Assembly (NCBI RefSeq): GCF_018524365.1
Contig: NZ_JAEKFT010000022.1
Location: forward strand, 1-64,000
DNA length: 64,000 bases
DNA from: Denitromonas iodatirespirans
Lineage (GTDB): Bacteria; Pseudomonadota; Gammaproteobacteria; Burkholderiales; Rhodocyclaceae
Reading direction: 5' to 3'
Every line of letters starts with the position of its first letter. Position 1 is the first letter of the stretch. The notes beneath the pieces are model-generated. The model saw only the letters and a program-made list of their open reading frames with translations, ran no database searches and had not been told where the DNA came from. A program made the translations under genes and the position numbers. Below, piece after piece: positions 54,076 through 63,444 of this stretch.

Positions 54076-54534
54076 ATGAACGAAAAAAAATCTGCCGCGA
54101 CCTCGTCGACCGCGCCGCTCGGTGTGGCGTATCTGCTCGGGCGGGCGCATCACGTATTGGCGCGGCGCTTGCGCGACGCGCTGGCGACAGTGGGGCTGAC
54201 CGTTGCGCAATACACCGCGCTGTCCTTTCTCGTGCGCGAAAGCCTGTCGAATGCGCAACTGGCCGAGCGCGCCATGATCTCGCCGCAGGCGGCCAACGAA
54301 ATGGTCAAGGCGATGACCGTGCGCGGATGGATTACCCGCGAGCCCGATCCGGCGCACGGGCGCATCATCCGCATCGGTCTGACGGACGAGGGCAAGGCGA
54401 TGCTCGAACAGGGCGACCGCTGTGTCATCCAGATCGAGGCCTTGATGCTGGCCGGCCACTCCGAGGAGGAGGCCCTGGCGCTGCGCGAGGAGCTCAAGCG
54501 AGTCAAGCGGGGCTTGAGCCAGCCGGATCTGTGA
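54076..54534 (+). CDS. MarR-family regulator of the ferulate operon
   Basis: A 152-residue winged-HTH repressor. The recognition region LSNAQLAERAMISPQAANEMVKAMTVRGWI is at about 60-90 and the wing REPDPAHGRIIRIGLTDEG at about 92-110, with terminal dimerisation helices. It is divergent from HCHL copy 2 with a palindromic operator between. MarR proteins in this position (FerC/FerR, CouR) sense feruloyl- or p-coumaroyl-CoA; this is the likely role here. Convergent with the MDR oxidoreductase gene; a short GC hairpin (54542-54571) separates them. Confidence 0.9.
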   Translation: MNEKKSAATSSTAPLGVAYLLGRAHHVLARRLRDALATVGLTVAQYTALSFLVRESLSNAQLAERAMISPQAANEMVKAMTVRGWITREPDPAHGRIIRIGLTDEGKAMLEQGDRCVIQIEALMLAGHSEEEALALREELKRVKRGLSQPDL

Positions 54535-54589
54535 ACGTGCGCGGGGGCGGCCGGCAAGCGGCACGCCCCCGGTTGGCGAATGTGTCGGG

Positions 54590-55603
54590 TTAGTCGTCGC
54601 TCACCCGGACCACGATCTTGCCGACCTGCCGGTTCGATTCGAGATGACGGTGGGCGGCCACGATGTCGTCGAAGTCGAACACCCGGTCGATCACCGGCTT
54701 GAGCCGGCCGTCGGCCAGCGCCGCCTGGAGGCATGCCTGCGCCCGGGCCAGCCGAGCGGCATCGTTGATCAACTCGAAGACCAGGTAGCCGCGCATCGAC
54801 AGGCCGCGACCGACCGCGTCGTAAAAGGGAAAAGGCGTCTGTTCGGCCTGGCCGCTGAGATTGCCGTAGATCACCAGGGTGCCGCCCTGGCCCAAGGTGC
54901 GGGCGAGGATGGCGACGCCGGGCCCGGCGACCGGGTCGAAGGCCAGCCGCGCGCCGCGCCCGCCGCTCAGTTCGCGGATCCGCTCGGCAAACTGCGGGGC
55001 TTCCGGGTCGAGCACGGCCTGGGCGCCATGGGCGCACAGGGCGGCGGCCTTGTGCGGGCTGCGGCTCAGGGCTACCGGCACGGCGCCGAGGTAGCGCGCC
55101 AGCTGGATGGTGGCCAGCCCGACGCTGCTGGAGGCGGCGCCGACAAGCACCACGTCGCCCGCGCCGAGCTGGCCGATGTCGACCAGCGCGCCGTAGGCGG
55201 TCAGATAGGCCATCCATAACGCTGCGGCGTCGAGCGGGCGGAAGCCCTCGGGCTGCGCGATCAGATGGGCGGCCGGCACCAGCGCGTGTTCGGCATAGAC
55301 GCCGTAGCGACTCATCGAAAAGCCGGGCAGGGTACACACCGCGTCGCCCGGGCGCACCGTGGTCACGCCCGGGCCGACGGCGTCGACGATGCCGGCGGCT
55401 TCGTAGCCGATGCGGGCCGGCAGTTGCGGCGCTTCCAGATACTGACCGGCCCGGAAGGCGGCCTCGGCGCGGTTGAGGCCGAGGGCCTGGACGCGCAGGC
55501 GCACCTCGCCGTCGGCCGGGGCCGGCATCGGCTGCTCGACGATGCGCAGGACATCGGGCCCGCCGGTGGATGAGAAGCGGACGACACGTGTCGTGAGTGC
55601 CAT
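54590..55603 (-). CDS. Zinc-independent MDR oxidoreductase (quinone reductase-like)
   Basis: A 337-residue medium-chain dehydrogenase/reductase. The GroES-like domain starts GPDVLRIVEQPMPAPADGEV and LNRAEAAFRAGQY. The Rossmann fold contains VLVGAASSSVGLATIQLAR and VIYGNLSGQ. It lacks the zinc-ligand Cys/His sets of alcohol dehydrogenases, so an NADPH:quinone or enoyl reductase is more likely than an alcohol dehydrogenase. ATG at 55603 is preferred over TTG at 55615, on GGAG spacing. It is the last gene of the HSL esterase-ADH-MDR operon. Confidence 0.87.
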   Translation of the reverse strand: MALTTRVVRFSSTGGPDVLRIVEQPMPAPADGEVRLRVQALGLNRAEAAFRAGQYLEAPQLPARIGYEAAGIVDAVGPGVTTVRPGDAVCTLPGFSMSRYGVYAEHALVPAAHLIAQPEGFRPLDAAALWMAYLTAYGALVDIGQLGAGDVVLVGAASSSVGLATIQLARYLGAVPVALSRSPHKAAALCAHGAQAVLDPEAPQFAERIRELSGGRGARLAFDPVAGPGVAILARTLGQGGTLVIYGNLSGQAEQTPFPFYDAVGRGLSMRGYLVFELINDAARLARAQACLQAALADGRLKPVIDRVFDFDDIVAAHRHLESNRQVGKIVVRVSDD

Positions 55604-55682
55604 GGGAGTCTCCAAGCGTGGGCGGTGCGGGCGGCGCGGGTCGATGGCCGTGGTGGCCCTCGACCCGCGCCGTCACCCTGAG

Positions 55683-56789
55683 TCAGACCTCGGGCATCAG
55701 CACGATCGGCTTGATGCAGTGGCCGTTTTCCGAATCGGCGATGGCGGTGTTGATCTCGGCGAAGGGGTAGAACTTGACCATGCGGTCGAAGGGGAAGCGC
55801 CCTTCGGCATGCAGCGCAATCAGCTTCGGGATCAGCTGGTCGGGGATGGCGCCGCCTTCGACGATGCCGACCAGGCGCCGCCCGCCGCTGAGGAAGTGCA
55901 CCTCGTCGAGCGTGACCTCGGAGCCCGGCGCCGAGGCACCGATCATGCCGCAGGTGCCGCGCGGCGCGAGGCTGTCGACCGCATGGCGGATCACCGCGGC
56001 GATGCCGGTGGTGTCGATCGCATGATCGACGCCGTAGCGGGTGTGCTTGAGGATTGCCTCGGTCGCCGGCGTGGTGGCTGGATTGATGGTGAGCGTGGCG
56101 CCGATGCTGCGGGCGAAGTCGAGCCGCGCCTCGTTGGTGTCGACCGCGATGATCTCGCGCGCGCCGGCGACCTTGGCCGCCATCAGGGCGGCCAGGCCCA
56201 CCGAGCCGCAACCGAAGACCGCCACCGTCTGCCCCTCGGCGACCTTGTGCGTCTCGAACACGGCGCCGGCGCCGGTCTGGATGCCGCAGGCCAGCGGGCC
56301 GAGCAGTTCGAGGCGGGCCTCGCGGGGCACCTTCACGATGTTGCGCTCATGGCAGATGGCATGGGTGGCGAATGACGACTGGCCGAAGAAGTTGCTGTGG
56401 ACCATGCCGTCGCCGCCGCGCAGCGCGGAGGTGCCGTCGGGCCGGTCGGCGAGGAAGTTGCGCGGGAAGAACTCGTGGCAGTAGCTCGGCGCATGCGCAT
56501 CGCAGCTGGGGCAATGGCCGCAGGAGTTGTAGCTCATCACCACATGGTCGCCCGGGACGACCTTGGTGACCTTGCGGCCGACCGCTTCGACGATGCCGGC
56601 CCCTTCGTGGCCGAGCACGGCCGGCAGCGGGGTCGGCAGCATGCCGTCGCGCACCACGATGTCGGTATGACAGACGCCGGTGGCCACCACCCGCACCAGG
56701 ATTTCGGTGTCGCGCGGGGCATCGATTTCAAGGGTTTCGAGCGTCATGGCCGCGTGCGGCGCCCGGGTGACGGCAGCGAGGATCTTCAT
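55683..56789 (-). CDS. Zinc-dependent alcohol dehydrogenase (aryl-alcohol dehydrogenase-like)
   Basis: A 368-residue MDR enzyme. Catalytic zinc ligands: Cys in ATGVCHTD and His in LGHEGAG, plus Cys in [11 protein letters not shown]. Structural zinc: the four-Cys set in [19 protein letters not shown]-binding motif [15 protein letters not shown] with Asp in AVDTNEARL, suggesting NAD+. Similarity to benzyl/coniferyl-type alcohol dehydrogenases is apparent from the pattern, but the substrate is not proven. Its ATG overlaps the stop of the upstream HSL esterase gene as ATGA. Confidence 0.9.
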   Translation of the reverse strand: MKILAAVTRAPHAAMTLETLEIDAPRDTEILVRVVATGVCHTDIVVRDGMLPTPLPAVLGHEGAGIVEAVGRKVTKVVPGDHVVMSYNSCGHCPSCDAHAPSYCHEFFPRNFLADRPDGTSALRGGDGMVHSNFFGQSSFATHAICHERNIVKVPREARLELLGPLACGIQTGAGAVFETHKVAEGQTVAVFGCGSVGLAALMAAKVAGAREIIAVDTNEARLDFARSIGATLTINPATTPATEAILKHTRYGVDHAIDTTGIAAVIRHAVDSLAPRGTCGMIGASAPGSEVTLDEVHFLSGGRRLVGIVEGGAIPDQLIPKLIALHAEGRFPFDRMVKFYPFAEINTAIADSENGHCIKPIVLMPEV

Positions 56790-57754
56790 GATGCGGGGGT
56801 CTCCTGTTGGGTGCCCTGGGCGAATGCCAGACGCCAGGCGGTGGCGACCTGCGAGACGGCCAGGCGCGCGGCGGTGATGGCGCCGCCCATGCTGATGAAG
56901 CCGTGGGCCAGGCCCGGATAGTCGATGAGGCTGACCTGGGTGCCGGCGTCGGCCAGTTTGTCGGCGTAGGCGATGCCTTCGTCGCGCAGCGGATCGAAGC
57001 CGGCGACCATCAGCAGGGCCGGCGGCAGCGCCGACAGGTCGGCCGCCAGCAGCGGCCCGGCGCGCCAGTCGTCCAGGTGCCTGGGGTTGTTCACGTAGGC
57101 GCTGGAAATGCGCTCGATCAGGCGGTTGGTGAGGGTGTAGCCCTCGCCGAAGCGGCGGGCCGATTCGAACTGGCCGGGGACCGTGGTCACGACTGGATAG
57201 ATCAGGGTCTGCTGCCGCAGCGCGGGGCCGCCCTGGGCGCGCGCCAGCAGTGCCAGCACCGCCGCCAGGTTGGCGCCGGCACTGTCGCCGGCGACGATCA
57301 GGCGGGCCGGGTCGGCACCGAGGGACTCGGCATGAGCGGCCAGCCAGTTGAGCGCCGCCCAGCTGTCGTCTACCGCCGCGGGGAAGGGGTGCTCGGGCGC
57401 CAGCCGGTAGTCGCACTGGACCACCACGCAGTCGGCCTCCAGGCACAGCGTGCTGCACACGCCGTCGTAGTCCTGCGGCCGGCCGAGGCAGAAGCCGCCG
57501 CCATGGGAATAGAACACGGCGCCGCGCTTGCCGCCGGCCGTGCGCGGGCGGTAGAGGCGCAGTGTCAAGGCGCCGTCGGGCCCGTCGATCCGGCGTTCGG
57601 TGATGTCCACATCGGCCACCGGCAGATCGCCGGAGGCCAGGATGGCCGAGTAGATCTCGCGAGCGACCGGAAAGGGGACGTCCGCCATGTCGGGTACGCC
57701 ACTGGCGCTGGCATGTTCGAGCAGATTCCGCAACTGAATGTCAATGGTCATCAT
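56786..57754 (-). CDS. HSL-family alpha/beta hydrolase (esterase)
   Basis: A 322-residue cytosolic carboxylesterase of the hormone-sensitive-lipase (family IV) type. Oxyanion-hole HGGGFCLG, nucleophile GDSAGANLAA, Asp in GFDPLRDEG and His in GLAHGF. The residue spacing is normal and no signal peptide is present. ATG at 57754 has AAAGGA; a second ATG follows directly. The operon with an aryl-alcohol-type dehydrogenase and an MDR reductase suggests hydrolysis of aromatic esters to alcohols and acids, as inference. Confidence 0.9.
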   Translation of the reverse strand: MMTIDIQLRNLLEHASASGVPDMADVPFPVAREIYSAILASGDLPVADVDITERRIDGPDGALTLRLYRPRTAGGKRGAVFYSHGGGFCLGRPQDYDGVCSTLCLEADCVVVQCDYRLAPEHPFPAAVDDSWAALNWLAAHAESLGADPARLIVAGDSAGANLAAVLALLARAQGGPALRQQTLIYPVVTTVPGQFESARRFGEGYTLTNRLIERISSAYVNNPRHLDDWRAGPLLAADLSALPPALLMVAGFDPLRDEGIAYADKLADAGTQVSLIDYPGLAHGFISMGGAITAARLAVSQVATAWRLAFAQGTQQETPAS

Positions 57755-58296
57755 GGTGTCCTTTGCTTGGAGATTCGTTCGGTTCGTCGTGTGAGGGTCG
57801 GAAAAATCGTGAGTGGTTCGCCATGCTTCAAGGTGGCGAGAAACGGGGTGCTTCGGTCGGGCAGGCGACGTGGGTGCGAGCGGGCCGATGCGCCACGACC
57901 GCCGCCAGCCAGGATCGCCACCCCAGCAACGCTGGCGCAATGAGCCACTGGGTCAAGACGATCAAGGCCTGCGCGGTCCCGTCTTTCGGGTAGGCAGGCT
58001 TTTGCAGTGCCCGGTAGCGCACCACCAAGCCCAGCGCGGCAGACACGCAGGACAGGCCGGGGCCGAGACGCCGGTTCGGAAAAGCGTCCGCGAGCGACCG
58101 GGGGAGCGGATTGATCGACTGTTTCATGATCCATGGGGGAGGCGGTTTGCCTGGTGGGTCAGGCATGCGGCCCTCTATCTCCTTGCCGTTTTTCGGTTCT
58201 TGTCGTTCCTGATCGTGGGTGGTGAAGGGGCCCGCTGTCGCGTCAAGCGACGGGGCGGGCCCCGCTGGTTTCAACGAATCAAGGGCCGCTGGCGGA
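57755..58296. other. 542-bp intergenic stretch with a doubtful small ORF and hairpin
   Basis: Between the HSL esterase start and the MMPL end. On the minus strand an ORF from ATG 58127 to 57828 would code 99 residues with two hydrophobic stretches (LSCVSAALGLVV; ALIVLTQWLIAPALLG). It has no ribosome site or recognised family, so I leave it unassigned. The esterase operon promoter should lie here, but I could not place it. A strong hairpin at 58227-58263 is listed separately. Confidence 0.4.
58227..58263 (-). terminator. Hairpin after the MMPL gene
   Basis: Outer 9-bp stem 58227-58235 with 58255-58263 and inner GTCGC/GCGAC stem (58237-58251) around GTCAA. It lies 34 bp past the MMPL stop on the minus strand, followed by only a short pyrimidine stretch, so it is a probable but not textbook terminator. 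Confidence 0.55.
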
Positions 58297-60855
58297 TCAT
58301 GCCGATTCCGCCGAAAGCGGCGCGTTGGGCTGGCCACCGGCCGCGCCGGGGGCGTGGGCCGCCGCGTGGGGGGCGGCGTTCTGCGTGGCGCCTTCGGGCT
58401 GCATCGCCTTGTCCTTCAGCAGGAAGTACGCCAGTGCCGGCAGGAAGATCAGCGCGCCAAACATGTTCCAGACGAACATGAAGGCGAGCAGGATGCCCAT
58501 GTCGGCCTGGAACTTGATGGGCGAGAAGGCCCAAGTCGCCACGGCGGCAGCCAGCGTGACGCCGGTGAGCAGCACCACCCGACCGGTGAAGGTCAGCGCG
58601 CGGTGATAGGACTCGCTCAGCGACAGCCCGTTGCGCTGCCCGGCCAGCATCACCGAGAGCACATAGAGGGCGTAGTCCACCCCGATGCCGACACCCAGTG
58701 CAATCACCGGCAGCGTGGCCACCTTGACGCCCATGCCGAGCGCCACCATCAAGGCCTCGCACAGCACCGAGGTGAGCATCAGCGGCAGCACCGCGGCGAC
58801 CACCGCCCGCCAGGAGCGGAAGGTGACGAAGCACAGGATGATCACCGCGCCATACACCCAGTAGAGCATGTCGTGCATGGCCTTCTTGACCACGATGTTG
58901 GTGGCCGCCTCGATGCCGGAACTGCCGGCGGCGAGCATGAACTGCGCCTGTTCGGTGCTGTGGGTCTGGGCATAGGCCTGGGCCACTTCGACCACGCCGT
59001 TCAGCGTGTCGGCCTTGTGGTCCTTGAGATACACATAGAGCGACAGCAGCGAGCAGCCCTGGTTGAACAGCTCACGCGGCGCACGGGTCTGCACGGCGCC
59101 CAGGGCGGCGTTGTTGGGGATCAACTCCAGCCATTTGAAGTTGCCCTCGTTGTAACCGACCATGGCGAAGCGCGACAGGTTGGCCATCGAATTGACCGAC
59201 TCGACCCCCGGCAGCTGTTCGAGCTGGCGGCCCAGGTCACGCACCGAGGAGAGCACTTCGTAACGGGTGCATTGGTCTTCGGGCGTTTTGATCATGACCA
59301 CGAAGATGTCGGCGCTGGCGGCGTAGTTGCTCACCATGAAGGCCGAATCCTTGTTGTAGCGCGAGTCGGGGCGCAGTTCCGGCGCACCCGGATCCAGGTC
59401 GCCCACTTGCAGCTTGAGACTGACCGCGTAGCCGCCGATGGCCATCGCCAGACCGGTGAGCACGGCGATCGTCGCCCAGCGGCGCTGGGTGAAGAGGCCG
59501 AAGAAGGCGAACAGTTTCGAGGCCGATTCCACCCCTGCCGCCTCCGCACGCAGGCTGCGTGTCGCGGCCTTGGGCGACACGCCCGTGAAGGACAGCAGGA
59601 TGGGCAGCAGGATGAGGTTGGTGAAGATCAGCACGGCCACGCCGATGCTGGCGATGGCGGCCAGGTCCTGAATCACCTGGATGTCGATGATGGTCAGCAC
59701 CGCGAAGCCGACGGCGTCGGCCAGCAGGGCGGTGAGCCCGGCCAGGAACAGGCGGCGGAAGGTGTAGCGGGCGGCGACCACCTTGTGGGTGCCGCGGCCG
59801 ATGTCCTGCATGATGCCGTTCATCTTCTGCGCGCCATGCGACACGCCGATGGCGAACACCAGGAAGGGCACCAGGATCGAGTAGGGGTCGAGCTGGTAGC
59901 CGAACAGGTGCAGCAGGCCGAACTGCCACAGCACGGCGACCAGCGAGCAGCCCATCACCAGCAAGGTGCTGCGCACGCAGCGGGTGTAGCCGTAGAGCAC
60001 CGCGGTGACGATGCCGACCGCGAGCACGAAAAACCACAGCACCTGCTTGAGGCCGTCGATGAGATCGCCGACGATCTTGGAAAAACCGGTGATGTGGATC
60101 TTGACGGCCCCCACGCTTGCGGCGTCCGCCGCGGCGCTGCCCCCCGAGGGGGCGACTCCCGGCTTGAGGCGGCTCAGCGCCGGGAGCGGCGTGTTCTCGT
60201 ATTTGGCGCGGATGTTCTCCAGCTGCGTGGAGAAGTCGGCGTAGTCGAGCGCTTCGCCGGTTTTCGGATCCTTGTCGAGCAGCGGTACGAAGATGATGCT
60301 GGACTTGAAGTTGCCCGCCACCAGTTGGCCGATCTCGCCCGAGCGCTGCACGTTGGCTTGCACTTGCGCCAGGCTGTCGGGCGAGCCGTCGTAGTCGTCG
60401 GGGATCACCGTGCCGCCGTCGAGGCCTTCTTCGGTGACGGCGATCCAGCGGGTGGCCGGCGTCCACAGCGATTTCATGTAGGGGCGATCGACGCCGGGCA
60501 GCAGATAGACCTCGTCGTTGATCTTGGCGAGGGTGTCGAGGTAGGTCTTGTCGAAGATCGTGCCGTCGCGTGCCTCGACGGCTATGCGCAGCGAGTTGCC
60601 CAGCCCCGCCAGGTCGGCCCGGTGTTCGAGGAAGTTGGCGATGAAGGGGTGACCGGTCGGGATCATCTTCTCGAAGCTGGCGTTCAGCTCGATGCGCATC
60701 GACTGCCAGCCGAGGAAGACGCTGGCGAGCAGGCACAGCAGCACGATGAGCCGCCGGTTGTTGAACAGCAGCCGTTCGGCCAGCGTGCCCGAGCGGGTGT
60801 CGAAGTCTTCCAGCCGGGCGATCACCGGGTGGGTGGCGAGAGTGTCGGAATGCAA
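58297..60855 (-). CDS. RND-superfamily MMPL-type transporter
   Basis: An 852-residue inner-membrane protein with the two-fold RND architecture: TM1 (LIVLLCLLASVFLGW), a large periplasmic loop, TMs 2-6 starting VLWFFVLAVGIVTAVLYGY, then TM7 near residue 445, a second loop and TMs 8-12. TM4-type motif VFAIGVSHGAQ and its repeat GVGIGVDYALYVLSV mark the MMPL/HpnN-like group, which move hydrophobic or lipid-like molecules. TTG at 60855 follows AGGAGA at 7-base spacing. Residues about 230-248 (GVAPSGGSAAADAASVG) look like a repeat inserted in frame. Co-directional with Ycf48-like, DUF1329 and DUF1302 genes. Confidence 0.88.
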   Translation of the reverse strand: MHSDTLATHPVIARLEDFDTRSGTLAERLLFNNRRLIVLLCLLASVFLGWQSMRIELNASFEKMIPTGHPFIANFLEHRADLAGLGNSLRIAVEARDGTIFDKTYLDTLAKINDEVYLLPGVDRPYMKSLWTPATRWIAVTEEGLDGGTVIPDDYDGSPDSLAQVQANVQRSGEIGQLVAGNFKSSIIFVPLLDKDPKTGEALDYADFSTQLENIRAKYENTPLPALSRLKPGVAPSGGSAAADAASVGAVKIHITGFSKIVGDLIDGLKQVLWFFVLAVGIVTAVLYGYTRCVRSTLLVMGCSLVAVLWQFGLLHLFGYQLDPYSILVPFLVFAIGVSHGAQKMNGIMQDIGRGTHKVVAARYTFRRLFLAGLTALLADAVGFAVLTIIDIQVIQDLAAIASIGVAVLIFTNLILLPILLSFTGVSPKAATRSLRAEAAGVESASKLFAFFGLFTQRRWATIAVLTGLAMAIGGYAVSLKLQVGDLDPGAPELRPDSRYNKDSAFMVSNYAASADIFVVMIKTPEDQCTRYEVLSSVRDLGRQLEQLPGVESVNSMANLSRFAMVGYNEGNFKWLELIPNNAALGAVQTRAPRELFNQGCSLLSLYVYLKDHKADTLNGVVEVAQAYAQTHSTEQAQFMLAAGSSGIEAATNIVVKKAMHDMLYWVYGAVIILCFVTFRSWRAVVAAVLPLMLTSVLCEALMVALGMGVKVATLPVIALGVGIGVDYALYVLSVMLAGQRNGLSLSESYHRALTFTGRVVLLTGVTLAAAVATWAFSPIKFQADMGILLAFMFVWNMFGALIFLPALAYFLLKDKAMQPEGATQNAAPHAAAHAPGAAGGQPNAPLSAESA
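60138..60185. repeat. Palindromic repeat inside the MMPL coding sequence
   Basis: GCCCCC-CGA-GGGGGC at 60138-60152, then CTCCCGGC (60055+100, i.e. 60155-60162) pairing with GCCGGGAG (60178-60185). It resembles dispersed GC-rich palindromic units of betaproteobacterial genomes and encodes a low-complexity Ala/Gly/Ser loop in frame. Confidence 0.5.
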
Positions 60856-60887
60856 GGCGGTGTCTCCTGGGGGATGTCTTCTTGTTG

Positions 60888-61976
60888 TTATGGGGTGACG
60901 GGGGCGAGTCGTTGCACGCCCGCCAGGCTGGCGGCGACCGGGGTGCCGTCACGGGCGATGGCCAGGCCGGCCAGCGGCAGCGGCGGTTCGGCGCGTCGGA
61001 GGTCGAAATGGCCCCGCGGGTCCGTGGCCACGAGCAGATCGCCGCGCTGGCTGAGCAGCATCAGGCCGCCGTCGGGCAGGGCGACCGCACCGGAGATCGA
61101 GGCATTCACGCCGGCGTCGACCTTCTGCCAGCTGTCGCCGCCGTCGGTCGAGCGAAAGGCGTTGCCGCGCAGGCCGTAGGCCACCACCACGTCGCCGCTG
61201 CGCTCGATGCCGAAGTAGCTTCCCTTGTAGGGGGAGTCGATGGGGGCGAAGCGGGCGCCGTCGGCATCGGCGCGCAGCAGCAGGCCCTGCTCGCCGGCGA
61301 GGAAGAGCCGGCCCTGGGCGGAGGTCATGCCGTACAGATGCAGGCCGCGCGGGTTGGCGACGCGATCGTTCCACGGCGTCCATGTCTTGCCGCCGTCGCG
61401 GGTGCGCAGGATCAGGTTGTAGGCGCCGAACACGAAGCCGTTGTCGGCGTCGCTGAAATGCAGGCCGAGAAAGGGCTTGTCGGGGCCGTCGGCGACCAGC
61501 AACTCGGCGTTTTTCAGTTGTCGGTCCGCGGCCTTGACGCGATCGGCGTCGGCCTCGGCCGGCAGGGCGGCGTGTGCCGCCTGTGCGTGTTTGAGCGTCA
61601 GTTCGGCGGCGCGGATGCCGTCGAGCAACGTTTTCCAGTGAGCGCCGGCGTCGGTGGTCTTGAGCACCACGCCCATGTGGCCGGTGGCGTAGCCGGTGCT
61701 GTCGTCGACGAACTGGACGGCGGTCAACGATACCGAGGCCGGGACATCCGCTTGGCGCCAGGTCTTGCCATCGTCGTCGGAGAGCAGCACCACGCCGGCC
61801 TCGCCGACGCTCACCAGCCGTGCCCCGGCGCGGGTGATCGCGAGCATGGCCATGTGCTGGGCGCGCGAGGTTTTCAGGGCGGGGCGTTCGAGCACCGCGG
61901 GTGCCGCAGGGGCCTCGGCGGCGGCGTTGATGCCGCTCGCCAGGGCGCATGCTGCGGCTATGAGAATTCGTTTCAT
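60888..61976 (-). CDS. Ycf48-like beta-propeller protein (exported)
   Basis: A 362-residue protein with a signal peptide (ILIAAACALASGINAAA) and repeated BNR/Ycf48-type propeller blades: LSDDDGKTWRQ near residue 65, KTTDAGAHWKTL near 105, RTRDGGKTWTPW near 190 and RSTDGGDSWQKVD near 265. Ycf48 itself is a photosystem II assembly factor, but heterotrophic homologues occur beside MMPL and DUF1329/DUF1302 genes; an assembly or scaffold role in the envelope is a guess. It ends 32 bp before the MMPL start, and a palindromic repeat lies upstream. Confidence 0.83.
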   Translation of the reverse strand: MKRILIAAACALASGINAAAEAPAAPAVLERPALKTSRAQHMAMLAITRAGARLVSVGEAGVVLLSDDDGKTWRQADVPASVSLTAVQFVDDSTGYATGHMGVVLKTTDAGAHWKTLLDGIRAAELTLKHAQAAHAALPAEADADRVKAADRQLKNAELLVADGPDKPFLGLHFSDADNGFVFGAYNLILRTRDGGKTWTPWNDRVANPRGLHLYGMTSAQGRLFLAGEQGLLLRADADGARFAPIDSPYKGSYFGIERSGDVVVAYGLRGNAFRSTDGGDSWQKVDAGVNASISGAVALPDGGLMLLSQRGDLLVATDPRGHFDLRRAEPPLPLAGLAIARDGTPVAASLAGVQRLAPVTP

Positions 61977-62012
61977 GTCGATATCCGTCGTCGTCTTTCG
62001 CTGTCGGTCAGG

Positions 62013-62079
62013 GGTAGGGCGGGCCCCAGCGCGGCTCTAAGCCGGAGGAGGGAGCCGGCCGGCCGAAGCCCGCCCTACG
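62013..62079. repeat. REP-like palindromic repeat
   Basis: GTAGGGCGGGC (about 62014-62024) is inverted to GCCCGCCCTAC (62068-62078), with further palindromic sequence between (GGCCGGCC). Related to the pair at 47717-47787. It fills the gap between the DUF1329 stop and the Ycf48-like gene. Confidence 0.65.
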
Positions 62080-62080
62080 T

Positions 62081-63424
62081 TCAGCGTGCCCCCTGGTTGG
62101 CGAGTTCCTCGGGGCTCCAGAGCGATTCCGTCCGCGGCTCATGGATACGGTAGTGCGGCAAGGCCTCGTTCATGGCGGCGTTGTAGTAGTAGGCGCCGGT
62201 CTGCAGGTCGTAGCCACCCCACATCACGCCGCTGACATGCGCGGGCAGCTCGGGGATCAGGTAGCCCAGCGCGTAGTTCATGCGCCACAGGTCGCCCTTG
62301 GCATCCCAGCCGTCGAACAGCGAGATCTGCCAGGTGTCCTCGTCGAGGTAGTACTTGCGCTTGGGCACGGTGTGACGCTTGCCGTCCTTGAGCGTGGCCT
62401 CCACCTCCCACACGCGGTGCAACTCCCAGCGCACATGGTCGGGGTTGAGGAACTTCGGCCCCATCAGCTCATCGATCTTGGCCAGTGCGGCGCCGTTGTT
62501 GTTGTAGGGGATGACCATCTCCTTCTTGCCCACCAGCTTGTACTCGTGGCGGTCGATGGGGCCGAACATCATAAAGGCCTCGTCGAACAGGCCGACCCCG
62601 GAGGTCACGAAATCGGGCGTGTCGTAGGAGACCGACGGTGCCTTGCGCACCCGGCGCTGGCCGACCAGGTATTGCCAGATGCTGCGCGGCACGTTCTTGT
62701 CGGCGGAGAAGTGCACCAGGATGGCTTCGCCGGTCTTGGAGGCCGGGCCGGAGACGATGAAGCGACCGATCTGGAAGTAGCCCTTGTAGGCATCCTTGAT
62801 GTAGTAGGGGTTCTGGATCTGTTCTTCGCCCTCGCTGGCCAGCGCCCGACGGCCGTCGGCGGTGACGATGAAGGTGCGCAGCGCATATTCGATCGACTGA
62901 CCCGACCAGCCCAGGCGGTGGTTCATCATCACCTCGACCCCGTCCTTCGGAATCGGGAAGGGCACGCCGCCGACGGCGCCGGAGACCGAGTTCTCATCCT
63001 CGAGCTTGGCGTTCGTGGCGTTCTTCTTGACGTTGTCGTACACCCACTGCGGTGCGCCGCCGGTGCGGTGGGTCGGATACACGTCGATGCGGAAATCCGG
63101 GTTCTTGGCGAACAGCGCCTTGACGCCGTCGCTCAGCTTGTCGGCGTGCTGGGCCAGGTTGGCGGCGGTGATCGAGAACTTCGGTTTCTCGCCGGCAAAG
63201 GGGTCGGGGCGCGGTGCGCCGTTCTTGTAGCCCGGTGCAACCTTGGTGTAGGCGCCGCTCCAGGCCGGGATGCTGCCGTCGGCATTGGCGGCCTTCTCGG
63301 CGCCCAGGGGCGTCAGGGTGGTGCCGAGCTTGGCGGCCTCGTCGGCCGATACCGCGGCCAGTGCCCCGTGGGCGCTGAATGCGATGGCCAGGGTGGCGGT
63401 GATCGTTCGCAATGCGATCTTCAT
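62081..63424 (-). CDS. DUF1329 protein, second copy
   Basis: A 447-residue exported protein of the DUF1329 family with signal peptide (TATLAIAFSAHGALA). It aligns along its whole length with the protein of 45188-46543: TTLTPLGAEKAANADGSIPAW, FRIDVYPTHRTGGAPQWVYD, WQYLVGQRRVRKAPSVSYDT, VIPYNNNGAALAKIDEL and KRKYYLDEDTWQISLFDGWD. GGAG precedes the ATG at 63424. It follows a DUF1302 gene by 20 bp, so the DUF1302-DUF1329 pair is duplicated in the window; here the pair continues into Ycf48-like and MMPL genes. Confidence 0.9.
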   Translation of the reverse strand: MKIALRTITATLAIAFSAHGALAAVSADEAAKLGTTLTPLGAEKAANADGSIPAWSGAYTKVAPGYKNGAPRPDPFAGEKPKFSITAANLAQHADKLSDGVKALFAKNPDFRIDVYPTHRTGGAPQWVYDNVKKNATNAKLEDENSVSGAVGGVPFPIPKDGVEVMMNHRLGWSGQSIEYALRTFIVTADGRRALASEGEEQIQNPYYIKDAYKGYFQIGRFIVSGPASKTGEAILVHFSADKNVPRSIWQYLVGQRRVRKAPSVSYDTPDFVTSGVGLFDEAFMMFGPIDRHEYKLVGKKEMVIPYNNNGAALAKIDELMGPKFLNPDHVRWELHRVWEVEATLKDGKRHTVPKRKYYLDEDTWQISLFDGWDAKGDLWRMNYALGYLIPELPAHVSGVMWGGYDLQTGAYYYNAAMNEALPHYRIHEPRTESLWSPEELANQGAR

Positions 63425-63444
63425 GTGATATGTCTCCGTTGGAA

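Noticed and set aside
57828-58127. 99-codon minus-strand ORF with two hydrophobic stretches
   Set aside because: No ribosome site, no family resemblance, and it lies in the region where the esterase promoter is expected; left as an unassigned possibility.
58219-61179. Very long open frame (986 codons) on the plus strand
   Set aside because: It is antisense to the MMPL and Ycf48-like genes; its translation is low-complexity (His/Gln/Val/Gly-rich) as expected for the complementary strand of GC-rich coding DNA.
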